A stretch of DNA of 43,448 nt, from NCBI GenBank assembly GCA_018830325.1, contig JAHJSQ010000052.1, forward strand, positions 1-43,448, read 5' to 3'. The notes beneath the pieces were generated by a model. It did no database searches. It was not told the DNA's origin and saw only the letters and a program-made list of their open reading frames with translations. This DNA comes from Gammaproteobacteria bacterium. GTDB lineage: Bacteria; Pseudomonadota; Gammaproteobacteria; Methylococcales; Methylomonadaceae. The position numbers and the translations under genes are program-made. This document shows, piece by piece, positions 17,315-24,343 of this stretch (its first letter is position 1; each line of letters starts with the position of its first letter).

Positions 17315-18253
17315 GTGACCCAATCAACCAAGCCCACGGCAGTGTTTTTGATGGGGCCGACAGCTTCCGGCAAGACCGCTTTATCGGTGCAACTCGCCGA
17401 AGCGCTCGATGCCGAGATTATCAGTGTCGATTCGGCGCTTGTCTATCGCGGTATGGATATCGGCACCGCCAAACCCACGGAGGCCGAAAGAGGCGGTATT
17501 GTGCATCATTTGATCGATATTCTCGATCCGAGCCAGGCATTTTCGACCGGACAATTTCGATCCCGAACGCTGGAATTGATCGCGGATATCAGCGCGCGCG
17601 GTAAACTGCCCTTGTTGACCGGCGGCACGATGCTGTATTTCAATGCGCTCAATCACGGATTGGCGCAACTGCCGACCGCCGACGCTACGGTCAGAGCCGA
17701 ATTGGATAAAGAGCTCGAACACATCGGCAAGGAAGCGATGCATCGGCGACTGGCGCAAGTCGATCCGGAATCCGCCGCGCGTATTCATCCGAACGATCCG
17801 CAGCGGGTGCAACGTGCGCTCGAGGTGTATCGATTGACCGGCAAAACCTTGACCGAATTGTTCAGCGAAGCCGAGGCGCAACCGCTTCCTTTTCGCGCGG
17901 TTAAATTGATCATCGCGCCGCAGGACCGAAAGCTACTGCACGAAATCATCGCAAAACGGTTTCACCGGATGTTGGAACAAGGCTTGATCGAAGAGGTGGA
18001 AAGGCTTTATCGACGCGGCGATTTATCGGAAAAAATGCCGTCAATACGCGCGGTCGGCTACCGGCAAGTGTGGTCGTTTTTGCAAGGCGAATACGATCAT
18101 GCCGCGATGATCGAAAAAGCCATTGTCGCTACGAGGCAATTGGCGAAGCGTCAGTTCACTTGGTTGCGCCGTGAAAACGATGCTTGCGCTCTTATCAGCG
18201 GCGATCCGAAAGCATTGGACCGAGCGTTGCGGTATATTGCCGAGTTGGGTTGA
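17315..18253 (+). CDS. miaA: tRNA dimethylallyltransferase
   Basis: Transfers a dimethylallyl group to A37 of tRNAs reading UNN codons. The 312 residues include the P-loop GPTASGKT at 14-21, the SVDSALVYRGMDIGTAKPT substrate motif and the HHLIDILDP stretch, then the C-terminal AVGYRQVW and RQLAKRQFTWLR motifs. The start is GTG at 17315, eight bases after the mutL stop, so the pair is cotranscribed. In E. coli hfq follows; here a composite repeat follows, and hfq is not in the window. Confidence 0.95.
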   Translation: MTQSTKPTAVFLMGPTASGKTALSVQLAEALDAEIISVDSALVYRGMDIGTAKPTEAERGGIVHHLIDILDPSQAFSTGQFRSRTLELIADISARGKLPLLTGGTMLYFNALNHGLAQLPTADATVRAELDKELEHIGKEAMHRRLAQVDPESAARIHPNDPQRVQRALEVYRLTGKTLTELFSEAEAQPLPFRAVKLIIAPQDRKLLHEIIAKRFHRMLEQGLIEEVERLYRRGDLSEKMPSIRAVGYRQVWSFLQGEYDHAAMIEKAIVATRQLAKRQFTWLRRENDACALISGDPKALDRALRYIAELG

Positions 18254-18353
18254 GCCGTTTTTCCGGAGGAGCCATGTGTAGACTATCGATAGCCTGTAGT
18301 ATTCGCATTGCGTTGCAAGGGTTAGGAATATGCGCAAAATAAATCCGCTTTGT

Positions 18354-18577
18354 GGAGGTTCGGTAACTCGCTTGACAGGACGCCGCAAATACGTCCGTGT
18401 AGGCTTGACGGCGGCTATCAGATTGCCATGGACGGCATGAACCCAGCACCTAAATTATCCAAGATAGTTAACCATAGACAATGGATTATGGAATTTAGGT
18501 GCTGGGTGAATGCAGATTTTGCAGGAGCAAAAATCTGCCCTGCCGCCGACACCTGTCAATCGAGCAACCGAACCCCC
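18354..18577. repeat. Cloverleaf repeat copy 2 with a nested second repeat
   Basis: Outer arms 18354-18379 and 18552-18577 are inverted complements (GGTTCGGT..CTCG.TTGACAGG type). The core GGACGCCGCAAATACGTCC starts near 18379. Where other copies continue directly into the second hairpin, this copy is interrupted at about 18418-18536 by another palindrome: a perfect 16-bp inverted repeat 18441-18456 / 18492-18507, followed by a GCAGATTTTGC..GCAAAAATCTGC hairpin at 18512-18538. The second core hairpin then resumes (CCCTGCCGCC). Confidence 0.75.
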
Positions 18578-18619
18578 TTCCGACATTTGAAAAAGTTGAT
18601 TCATGCTCGTTCCTTAATT

Positions 18620-19399
18620 TTGAAAGACAGCGTGGTTTTTTTTCTGCGCTCGCTATTTTGGGTGCCGATATTGTTGATAACCGCTTGCACCGCACCGGTC
18701 AAGGACGGGACGTTTCGGGTCATGCATCAAAGCGGTATCGCTCCGGCTTTCATGATTCCTTCGGTTCGGGAGCGCATGATCTATTTGGCGCAACAGGAAT
18801 GGACACTATTCGGACGCCCCATAGCCGACTATAGCGTCGGGGAATCCGAATTGATCTATCCGGAAGACAAGGAGCCGACGCACGAAACCCAAGCGCCTTA
18901 TTTTTCGCGCGTCATTCTTTATTGGTACAACGCGACGCATTTGCCGTTACTGAATCACGATGGCGAAGTCCGGCCCTGGTCGGCCGCCTTTATTGTTTGG
19001 TTAGCGCGGAGCGCCGGTGTGCCGGAACAGGATTTGCCTTCGACCGTGCTGCATTGGGACTATATCGAACATGCGATGTTCGCCGGAAAAAATGCTCGGT
19101 TTATCGCCCGCGACGCACACTTTTTCAGTCCTAACCCCGGCGATCTGTTATGCGCGCCGCGTAGCGAAATTTTTACGCAACAAGTCCAGGCATTCAGACA
19201 ATTACGCCGAGGGCCTTATCATTGCGATTTGGTCGTTGCCAAAAAAAACGATGCACTCGACGTGATCGGCGGCAATGTGCTCGACGCTGTGTCGATGACG
19301 CGCGTGACACTGGATGACAACGGTATTGTGAAGCCGACCAAAGAGCGGCCTTGGTTGATTGTTTTGGAGCAGAGGGAAGGGAATAAAGATGAAAGATGA
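18620..19399 (+). CDS. DUF2272-like lipoprotein
   Basis: Predicted lipoprotein of about 256-260 residues. A hydrophobic segment ends in the lipobox LITAC, so the mature protein starts at that cysteine and is probably periplasmic or outer-membrane bound. The body has the WSAAFIVWLARSAGV stretch and later HADH-like conserved positions that I associate with DUF2272, a family without firm function but resembling cell-wall NlpC-like folds; this is from memory. The open frame extends upstream to 18350, but that part reads through repeat DNA. Likely starts are TTG 18620 or GTG 18632; neither has a good ribosome site. The gene ends immediately before an 8-unit AAAGGGG tandem repeat. Confidence 0.7.
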   Translation: MKDSVVFFLRSLFWVPILLITACTAPVKDGTFRVMHQSGIAPAFMIPSVRERMIYLAQQEWTLFGRPIADYSVGESELIYPEDKEPTHETQAPYFSRVILYWYNATHLPLLNHDGEVRPWSAAFIVWLARSAGVPEQDLPSTVLHWDYIEHAMFAGKNARFIARDAHFFSPNPGDLLCAPRSEIFTQQVQAFRQLRRGPYHCDLVVAKKNDALDVIGGNVLDAVSMTRVTLDDNGIVKPTKERPWLIVLEQREGNKDER

Positions 19400-19458
19400 A
19401 AGGGGAAAGGGGAAAGGGGAAAGGGGAAAGGGGAAAGGGGAAAGGGGAAAGGGGAAAG
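19399..19458. repeat. (AAAGGGG)8 tandem repeat
   Basis: Eight perfect 7-bp units AAAGGGG from 19399 to 19454 plus a partial unit. The first base overlaps the stop codon of the DUF2272 gene. The G-runs are all on the plus strand, in the sense direction of both flanking genes. Such runs can slip during replication and can form G-quadruplexes. Confidence 0.95.
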
Positions 19459-19705
19459 ATTCCGCTGTTTCCCAAGCTCCTTGCTTGGGAAAGCTATACT
19501 CGAAGCTCTAGCTTCGCGATATAGAGGCATAAAGTGGTGCTATATGTGTATCATCGCATGAACCGCGACATTCTCCGTTGCCACGCTCCAGCGTTCAGTA
19601 ACGTTGCGAACGGTTTTATAACTCCTGTTCGGCGCTGGAAGGGTGAAAGGGTAATGGTGAGTGGCTGCTTGAATTTTTATTTTTATTGGGATTTGATGAT
19701 TTATT
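19459..19705. repeat. Short hairpins between tandem repeat and rbgA-like gene
   Basis: TTTCCCAAGC at 19468-19477 pairs perfectly with GCTTGGGAAA at 19483-19492, and CGAAGCT at 19501-19507 pairs with AGCTTCG at 19510-19516. The remainder contains GCCACGCTCCAGCG, similar to the palindrome arms at 7698. No gene is visible before 19706. Confidence 0.6.
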
Positions 19706-20626
19706 ATGCATATACAATGGTATCCGGGGCACATGCACAAGGCTGGGAAGGAAATCAGGGAGATTGCGCCTCAGGTCGATTTGTTCATTGAAATTCTTGA
19801 TGCGCGCATTCCGTTCAGCAGTGAAAATCCGCTGTTGGCGCAACTTCGAGGTTCTAAGCCTTGTATCAAGGTATTGAATAAAAGCGATTTGGCCGACCCC
19901 GAAGCAACGCGGCAATGGCAAGGTTATTTGGAGCGCGAACAAGGCGTGAAAACGCTCGCGCTGAGTATCGAGCAGCCGGAAAAAATCAAGCAGTTGCCTG
20001 AATTATGCCGTAAATTGCTGGCTGTCGATGAGTCGGATAATCGCTTGATTCATGCGTTGATCATGGGGATTCCGAATGTTGGAAAATCCACATTGATCAA
20101 TGCTTTGGCCGGACGAGTCATCGCCAAGACCGGTAATGAACCGGCCGTCACTAAAGCCCAACAGCGCATCTCGATCGGAAACAATATCGTTTTGCTCGAT
20201 ACGCCCGGCATGCTCTGGCCGAATTTGGAAAATAAAAACACCGGCTACCGGCTCGCGGTGACCGGCGCGATCAAGGATACCGCGATCAAGCATGACGATA
20301 TTGCGTATTTTGCCGCCGAATTTCTGCTTAAACTTTATCCGAATTGTCTAGTTGATCGATTCAAGCTCGATCCTCTTCCTAACAACGAGCACGACTTGAT
20401 GCTTGCTATTGGAAAGAGCCGAGGTTGTTTGCGCTCCGGCGGCCGAGTCGATCTAGACAAGACCGCTAAGATATTGTTGTCCGAACTTCGTTCGGGGATG
20501 TTGGGCAGACTCACGCTGGAAACGTCGGCGATGATGGAGCAAGAGTTAACCGAGCTGGCCGTGATCAGGGAGCAGAAGGCTGCGAAAAAGCTGGCACGAA
20601 AGCAAAAACGTAAAGGTGCTCTTTAA
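19706..20626 (+). CDS. rbgA: Circularly permuted ribosome-biogenesis GTPase, YlqF/RbgA type
   Basis: GTPase acting in late assembly of the large ribosomal subunit in its best-studied relatives. The permuted motif order is clear: G4 NKSD at 58-61 precedes G1 GIPNVGKST at 121-129, and G3 DTPG follows at 165-168. The N-terminus QWYPGHMHKAGKEI is typical. The 306-residue length is near that of Bacillus RbgA (about 280). The C-terminus is very Lys/Arg-rich (KKLARKQKRK), fitting rRNA contact. It stands alone with repeats on both sides. The start ATG at 19706 fits the family. Confidence 0.92.
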   Translation: MHIQWYPGHMHKAGKEIREIAPQVDLFIEILDARIPFSSENPLLAQLRGSKPCIKVLNKSDLADPEATRQWQGYLEREQGVKTLALSIEQPEKIKQLPELCRKLLAVDESDNRLIHALIMGIPNVGKSTLINALAGRVIAKTGNEPAVTKAQQRISIGNNIVLLDTPGMLWPNLENKNTGYRLAVTGAIKDTAIKHDDIAYFAAEFLLKLYPNCLVDRFKLDPLPNNEHDLMLAIGKSRGCLRSGGRVDLDKTAKILLSELRSGMLGRLTLETSAMMEQELTELAVIREQKAAKKLARKQKRKGAL

Positions 20627-20636
20627 GCTTAAATTC

Positions 20637-20779
20637 TGCAGTCAGTCTACGAAAATCACGAGAGCAATCATCGGGTTACATAAATCTCTTAAATCAGCCT
20701 TTAGGTGAGCAACTTGGAAAGCATAACTAGTTGAATATTCAAGTGATTATTTTGTGATATGTGGGCAAAATGCTTTTGA
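20637..20779. repeat. Direct repeat, left copy (uninterrupted)
   Basis: About 143 bases that align with 21511-21813 after removing an insertion there. Shared blocks are GCAGTCAGTC.ACGAAA, GGTTACATAAATCTCTT, CAACTTG, TAACTA.TTGAATATT and TG..CAAAATGCTTTT. The two copies flank the minus-strand lipoprotein gene and are clearly diverged. Confidence 0.75.
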
Positions 20780-20812
20780 TTAAGTTTAAGAAAGCCTTGA
20801 CTATCTTAAGGT

Positions 20813-21484
20813 CTAAAATTCGCCATTGATCAACAAACGTTCATGGAGACTGGGACTTTCATGTTCATTGCGGGCATTTTTCGGAATTAAGTCTGAATCG
20901 GTCCAGCTGATTAATAACACCGTCCATTCAACGAATCGGGAAAAACCATAGCTTGGTTCAATAACACTTTCCAGCGTACCTACATTAGCATCATAAACAG
21001 ACAAGCCAATCTTGGCGATGCCTTCCAGTTTATTGTTGCCCAGCAAAACAATTTCAGGTATTTCAAGGGTCCCCGTTAGTGGAATGGGGACGTTCAGGTG
21101 CGGTAGTCCCAGCCAACGGCTTTTGTGTTGATTGATCGACAATGCGCCCAAACGAATTTCGATAATGGAGTCGGCCTCTTTTCTATCGCTTACAACCGGG
21201 TATCCTAGGGTCAATAATTGGTTCTTGATCGCACCGATGGCATATTTGGCATCGGTGCTGACGGTATCGAAATATTGAGTGTCCAGGAAGATTTTATGGT
21301 GTTTCGGTAAATCAATCGCTAATTTTTGCGCGGAGTGATCGGCAGCAGTGGAGAGTAGAAGTTGTTCGGTCGCGGTCCGCGCCGGCAAAGATTCCCTTAC
21401 CGTCGAACAACCCGTTAAAGTTAGGGCGAAAATCCCGATGATGGAGCAATAATAGCGTAGGCAATAATTAAAAGGGGTAGTCAT
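20813..21484 (-). CDS. Putative lipoprotein (DUF6655-like)
   Basis: A 223-residue protein with a signal segment ending in the lipobox LTGC (cysteine at about 26), so a likely outer-membrane lipoprotein. The sequence after it, PARTATEQLLLSTAADHSAQKL, and the DTQYFDTVSTDAKYAIGAIKNQLL region recall a family I know as DUF6655; function unknown and the assignment is from memory. The central region is rich in beta-type hydrophobic runs, without membrane helices. The gene is bounded on both sides by diverged copies of the same direct repeat (20637-20779 and 21511-21813). Confidence 0.72.
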   Translation of the reverse strand: MTTPFNYCLRYYCSIIGIFALTLTGCSTVRESLPARTATEQLLLSTAADHSAQKLAIDLPKHHKIFLDTQYFDTVSTDAKYAIGAIKNQLLTLGYPVVSDRKEADSIIEIRLGALSINQHKSRWLGLPHLNVPIPLTGTLEIPEIVLLGNNKLEGIAKIGLSVYDANVGTLESVIEPSYGFSRFVEWTVLLISWTDSDLIPKNARNEHESPSLHERLLINGEF

Positions 21485-21510
21485 AATTGAACAAGGGTTG
21501 ATCCTAAATT

Positions 21511-21813
21511 TGGCAGTCAGTCCACGAAATACACTAACGTAATCATACGGTTACATAAATCTCTTGAGTCACCCATTGGGTAAACAACTTGAATAGTATA
21601 CCCGTCGTAGCTCAAAATTCGGCGCCTGGGTGTCCGCTAAAGGACGCCGTGAATACGTCCATGTAGGCTCTATGCCAGCTCCATGCTGGCAAAGCCTTTA
21701 TCGGACACTCAGGCGCCTCCTCTGGCACTGCCGAAATTTGAAGTGCGAAAGGTATATAACTAATTGAATATTTTCGTGATTTTCGTGTGTTTCGTGGACA
21801 AAAATGCTTTTTC
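21511..21813. repeat. Direct repeat, right copy, split by an inserted element
   Basis: It matches 20637-20779 on both sides of a 151-bp palindromic insertion at 21601-21751. The sequence GTATA occurs directly before (21596-21600) and after (21752-21756) the insert, and the uninterrupted left copy has only one equivalent (GCATA), as expected from a target-site duplication. Confidence 0.75.
21601..21751. mobile_element. Cloverleaf repeat copy 3, MITE-like insertion
   Basis: A palindromic element with no coding capacity. Terminal inverted repeats are 21609-21623 against 21730-21744 (AG.TCAAA.TTCGGC type). The inner arms 21622-21643 pair with 21695-21716 (GGTGTCCG../..CGGACACTC). The core GGACGCCGTGAATACGTCC at 21642-21660 and the GCCAGC..GCTGGC hairpin at 21674-21690 match the other copies. 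Flanking GTATA repeats support movement as a unit. Confidence 0.65.
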
Positions 21814-21869
21814 TAGGTTGATCGCAGGTGACGATTCGTTATTGAATCCTAAAGAAATCGAAAATAAAA

Positions 21870-22430
21870 ATGCAGTACATCAAATCACGTCATACGATTG
21901 AAGACATCATCAAAAAATCGCGTTTTATCGGAATCATTATACCAGTTGCCGATGAGCAGGAGGCTTTGCAAAATCTCAGGCAGTTGGCGGTCGACTATCC
22001 GGATGCCAGTCATATCGCTTTCGCTTATCGAATTCGGACGGAGCAAGTATTCATTTGTCGTTTTCATGATGCCGGCGAGCCGTCCGGCACGGCCGGCAAA
22101 CCGATTTTTCAGCATTTGGAGGGTAAGGATCTCATCAACGTGTTAGTCGCGGTGATTCGTTATTTCGGCGGCGTGAAACTCGGCGCCGGCGGGTTGGCGC
22201 GGGCTTACGGCAACGCTGCGAAGCATGTCATCGAGTCGGCGGAAATCATCGATTATGTGGAGCTGATAAGAGTCAGATTAACACTCGCCTATCCTCAAAT
22301 GCAGCAGTTCGAATATCAGCTCAAAAAATTGGATGGGCGAATTTTACAGCAGGATTTTTCCGAGCAGATCGATTTGCTGGTTGAATTACCCGCCGCCAGC
22401 CAAGAGGCTTTGTTCAAGTTTTTATCGTGA
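21870..22430 (+). CDS. YigZ/IMPACT family protein
   Basis: A 186-residue UPF0029 protein like E. coli YigZ. The signature region DAGEPSGTAGKPI...RYFGGVKLGAGGLARAYG is complete, and the C-terminal ferredoxin-like domain (about residues 125-186) is present. The eukaryotic relative IMPACT regulates Gcn2; the bacterial function is not settled. The start ATG at 21870 follows an A-rich leader. It is the last core gene before the integron-like cassette. Confidence 0.9.
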   Translation: MQYIKSRHTIEDIIKKSRFIGIIIPVADEQEALQNLRQLAVDYPDASHIAFAYRIRTEQVFICRFHDAGEPSGTAGKPIFQHLEGKDLINVLVAVIRYFGGVKLGAGGLARAYGNAAKHVIESAEIIDYVELIRVRLTLAYPQMQQFEYQLKKLDGRILQQDFSEQIDLLVELPAASQEALFKFLS

Positions 22431-22544
22431 CTAGGTTTGCTTCTTTCCACAGTTCCCGCTTTTGCGTGGCATAGGTTGACCTTAAGGATTCGCGCGAGAA
22501 TGGGCAATAGTAGTTATGGATTCGGTCATAAATAACTTCCCTAT

Positions 22545-22631
22545 TTTTAACGCCGCCAACAACACGCGCAGCTTAGAAGTGAAGGCGAAGCCGCAACGAA
22601 AAAGCTGTCGCTGTGCTTGGCCTTGTTAGGG
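22545..22631 (+). repeat. attC-like recombination site (left)
   Basis: An imperfect 87-bp palindrome: TTTTAACGCCGCCAACA..GCGCAGC on the left faces GCTGTCGCTGTGCTTGGCC..GTTAGGG on the right. The AAC/GTT core boxes at the ends, the extrahelical mismatches and the size fit integron attC sites. The right box GTTAGGG (22625-22631) would place the cassette junction after G22625. This is the weaker of the two sites. Confidence 0.65.
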
Positions 22632-22665
22632 CACTTGACGTATACTTGTACGGAAAATCCGTACA
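22617..22665 (+). promoter_or_regulatory. Candidate promoter and operator of yefM-yoeB
   Basis: TTGGCC (22617-22622) and TATACT (22641-22646) are 18 bases apart and could be -35 and -10 boxes. TGTACGGA-AAA-TCCGTACA at 22647-22665 is a perfect palindrome 13 bases before the antitoxin start. The E. coli yefM operator is also built from TGTACA-type palindromes, so this is the probable YefM/YoeB autorepression site. Confidence 0.6.
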
Positions 22666-22678
22666 TCAAGGTGCCATC

Positions 22679-22951
22679 ATGGATACAATCAGTGTAAACA
22701 AATTTAGAGACAACCTGAAGAGCGTTGTAGAACAAGTGGTTAGCAGGCATGAACCACTCAAGGTAACTCGACGAGCCGGAGAGGCATTCGTTGTAATGAG
22801 CGCCGACGACTGGGAGCGAGGACAAGAAACGCTTCATGTTCTTCAAAGCCAGAGCCTCATGCAACAGATTGCCTACTCCCTTGAAACCCACAACCGTGGT
22901 AAAGGCTATATACCGACTGAAGAGCAAATGAATGAGATCACTGGTATTTGA
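22679..22951 (+). CDS. yefM: Phd/YefM family antitoxin
   Basis: A 90-residue antitoxin. The N-terminal half (DTISVNKFRDNLKSVVEQV...PLKVTRRAGEAFVVMSADDWE) is the Phd/YefM DNA-binding fold; the C-terminal tail, which neutralises the toxin, carries the QMNEITGI end. The start ATG at 22679 has AAGGTG upstream and lies directly after the palindromic operator. A longer in-frame start at 22613 would lie inside the attC site and is rejected. It overlaps the toxin gene by 20 bases, typical of type II pairs. The pair lies between two attC-like sites. Confidence 0.92.
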   Translation: MDTISVNKFRDNLKSVVEQVVSRHEPLKVTRRAGEAFVVMSADDWERGQETLHVLQSQSLMQQIAYSLETHNRGKGYIPTEEQMNEITGI

Positions 22952-23204
22952 AGGCAACACCTGGGAAGCGTATGAAACTATGCGCGAGAAGGACAAACAA
23001 TTGCACAAGGCTTTGTGTAAATTACTCAAGGAAATGCTGCGTTCAAACGACCCTGCTTCAGGTTTAGGGAAGCCTGAGCCACTTAACCACAACCTCTCTG
23101 GCCTTTGGTCCAAGCGAATATCACAAAGAGATCGTTTGATATATCGGTTTGACGAAAAGTCCATTTATATCTTCGCTATTGGTGGTCACTACGATCAGCC
23201 CTAA
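22932..23204 (+). CDS. yoeB: Txe/YoeB family mRNA interferase toxin
   Basis: A 90-residue RelE-superfamily toxin that cleaves mRNA at the ribosomal A site when freed from its antitoxin. The family block GKPEPLNHNLSGLWSKRI is present (residues 46-63), followed by RLIYRF and the C-terminal GGHYD with His86-Tyr87, which match the catalytic His/Tyr of E. coli YoeB. All expected catalytic residues are visible, so the toxin looks functional. The stop codon lies within the left box of the second attC-like site (CCCTAAC), as is common for integron cassettes. Confidence 0.93.
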   Translation: MRSLVFEGNTWEAYETMREKDKQLHKALCKLLKEMLRSNDPASGLGKPEPLNHNLSGLWSKRISQRDRLIYRFDEKSIYIFAIGGHYDQP

Positions 23205-23305
23205 CGCCGCAAATCACCGGCAAATTGTAGCAACGTGAGGCTTGTGCGATTTACGCACAAACGAGCGTTGCGGAAATTTGTCCGTGTGAATTTGCCTTGT
23301 TAGCC
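23199..23305 (+). repeat. attC-like recombination site (right)
   Basis: A 107-bp imperfect palindrome. The left half CCCTAACGCCGCAAAT.CAC.CGG.CAAATT..GCAACG pairs with a right half ending TTGCCTTGTTAGCC, with a TTGTGCG/CGCACAA apical stem near 23242-23260. Boxes CCCTAAC (23199-23205) and GTTAGCC (23299-23305), with unpaired bases in one arm, match attC architecture. Together with 22545-22631 it delimits a cassette of about 674 bp (22626-23299). Confidence 0.75.
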
Positions 23306-23308
23306 TTG

Positions 23309-23692
23309 CTATCCATAAAGCTTAACTTTCAACACCCGATTAAGCAGCCGGAAGTGCTTATCAAGTGAGTAAACATTGCAGCTATTTTGTTTTGCATTTT
23401 GTGCAATGATTAAATCAGGAATGCCGACCCCGTTAGCTCCACCTTTTAAGCACTTCACTTGATATTCAATAATCTCTTCCCAATGAATAGAAAGTGGAAC
23501 TTTATTTATCTCATGAAGAAGAGTAATGACTTTATTTTGCTTCTTTATTTTCAGATAAGGAATCAATTCAGCCAGAATAATATCGTTGGTAACTAACAGA
23601 TTTTCATCTATTAGATAATCTAGGTCTTTAGAGTTATCCCCACCCCTGAAGTAATCAATCCATATTGAAGTATCAACCAACACCTCCATCAA
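23309..23692 (-). CDS. vapC: VapC family PIN-domain ribonuclease toxin
   Basis: A 127-residue PIN-domain toxin. Acidic metal ligands are in place: Asp7 in VDTSIWIDYF, a Glu near 42 in ILAEL, an Asp near 93 in GIPDLIIAQNA and an Asp near 110 in LDKHF. VapC toxins cut specific tRNAs or rRNA. Two ATG codons, 23690-23692 and 23687-23689, are possible starts; the first overlaps the antitoxin stop. The gene ends four bases from the right attC-like site and is AT-richer than the surrounding core genes, suggesting transfer. It points against the YefM-YoeB pair. Confidence 0.92.
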   Translation of the reverse strand: MMEVLVDTSIWIDYFRGGDNSKDLDYLIDENLLVTNDIILAELIPYLKIKKQNKVITLLHEINKVPLSIHWEEIIEYQVKCLKGGANGVGIPDLIIAQNAKQNSCNVYSLDKHFRLLNRVLKVKLYG

Positions 23693-23883
23693 TGACGATC
23701 TCTTAATTCATTTAGGTCGATATCAAGATCAATCTTGCCGCGATACTTCTTGATCCCTGAAATCTTTGATTTTCTTACCAATTCTTCTAGGGCTTTTACT
23801 ATTACGGCTGTTTTAGTATCAGTATGGGAGACCTTCATAGCCTCATCGAGCAGGTTTTCGGGTAAATCCAGGGTTGTTCTCAT
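23689..23883 (-). CDS. vapB: VapB family antitoxin
   Basis: A 64-residue antitoxin of the short ribbon-helix-helix class (MRTTLDLPENLLDEAMKVSHTDTKTAVI...), with a charged C-terminal tail that should wrap the VapC toxin. The start ATG (23881-23883) is preceded by AAGGAGG at 23889-23895, a near-perfect ribosome site, so the longer frame from 23907 is rejected. It overlaps vapC by about four bases. Confidence 0.9.
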   Translation of the reverse strand: MRTTLDLPENLLDEAMKVSHTDTKTAVIVKALEELVRKSKISGIKKYRGKIDLDIDLNELRDRH

Positions 23884-23901
23884 CGTAGCCTCCTTAGTTT
23901 T

Positions 23902-23933
23902 ATGCATATCATTTTAGTTGTTCATGCATATCA
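23902..23933 (-). promoter_or_regulatory. Candidate VapB operator repeats
   Basis: The 10-mer ATGCATATCA occurs at 23902-23911 and again at 23924-23933, 22 bases apart (about two helical turns), just upstream of the vapB ribosome site. Each contains the palindrome ATGCAT. The spacing suits two ribbon-helix-helix dimers binding the same face of DNA. Inference from position. Confidence 0.5.
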
Positions 23934-24343
23934 CTTCAAGAGGCTAACAAATTATTGTCCCGACCGTGCTAACATACGGCTTTTTCTGCTTTATTGTCAA
24001 GAATGCTGCTTCAACGCTAGATGTTCTAAACGGTATAACCTATATTTCATTCATGATAAACCGATCGTGATAATTCCAAAGCCACGTTTTGAATGACCGC
24101 AATTACCAACTCAAGCGACAGCCAAACATCTAAATTAAGAGACCGGTTTGGGTCGTATGCGAACCCTCGGCACATAAAGCAAGTAACCATCCACATAGGA
24201 GTTGCTGAAAGATTTAGCAAAGCGCCGACCGGCGTAAGGTTTCGGAATAGCTCTGCCTGTTAGTTTGAGTATAGATGCTTGATTGCAAGCCCCGGTACCG
24301 TTTTGCGTCGCCTTTCCAAGGCTCCTCGAAATGACAGTAGCAA
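23934..24343. other. Gap between vapBC and the aldehyde dehydrogenase gene
   Basis: About 410 bases without a credible gene. GCTAACAAATTATTG near 23943 recalls an attC left box, but no right box was found within 150 bases. CGCCGACCGGCG near 24212 is a small hairpin. A 70-codon frame on the minus strand (24135-24347) looks spurious: basic, no ribosome site, and overlapping the neighbouring gene end. Confidence 0.4.

Noticed and set aside
18350-18619. Upstream extension of the DUF2272 gene
   Set aside because: This part reads through the composite palindromic repeat; the signal peptide begins only after 18620.
22547-23164. 205-codon frame on the minus strand
   Set aside because: Runs antisense through the attC-like site and the YefM-YoeB genes, which are clear on the plus strand.
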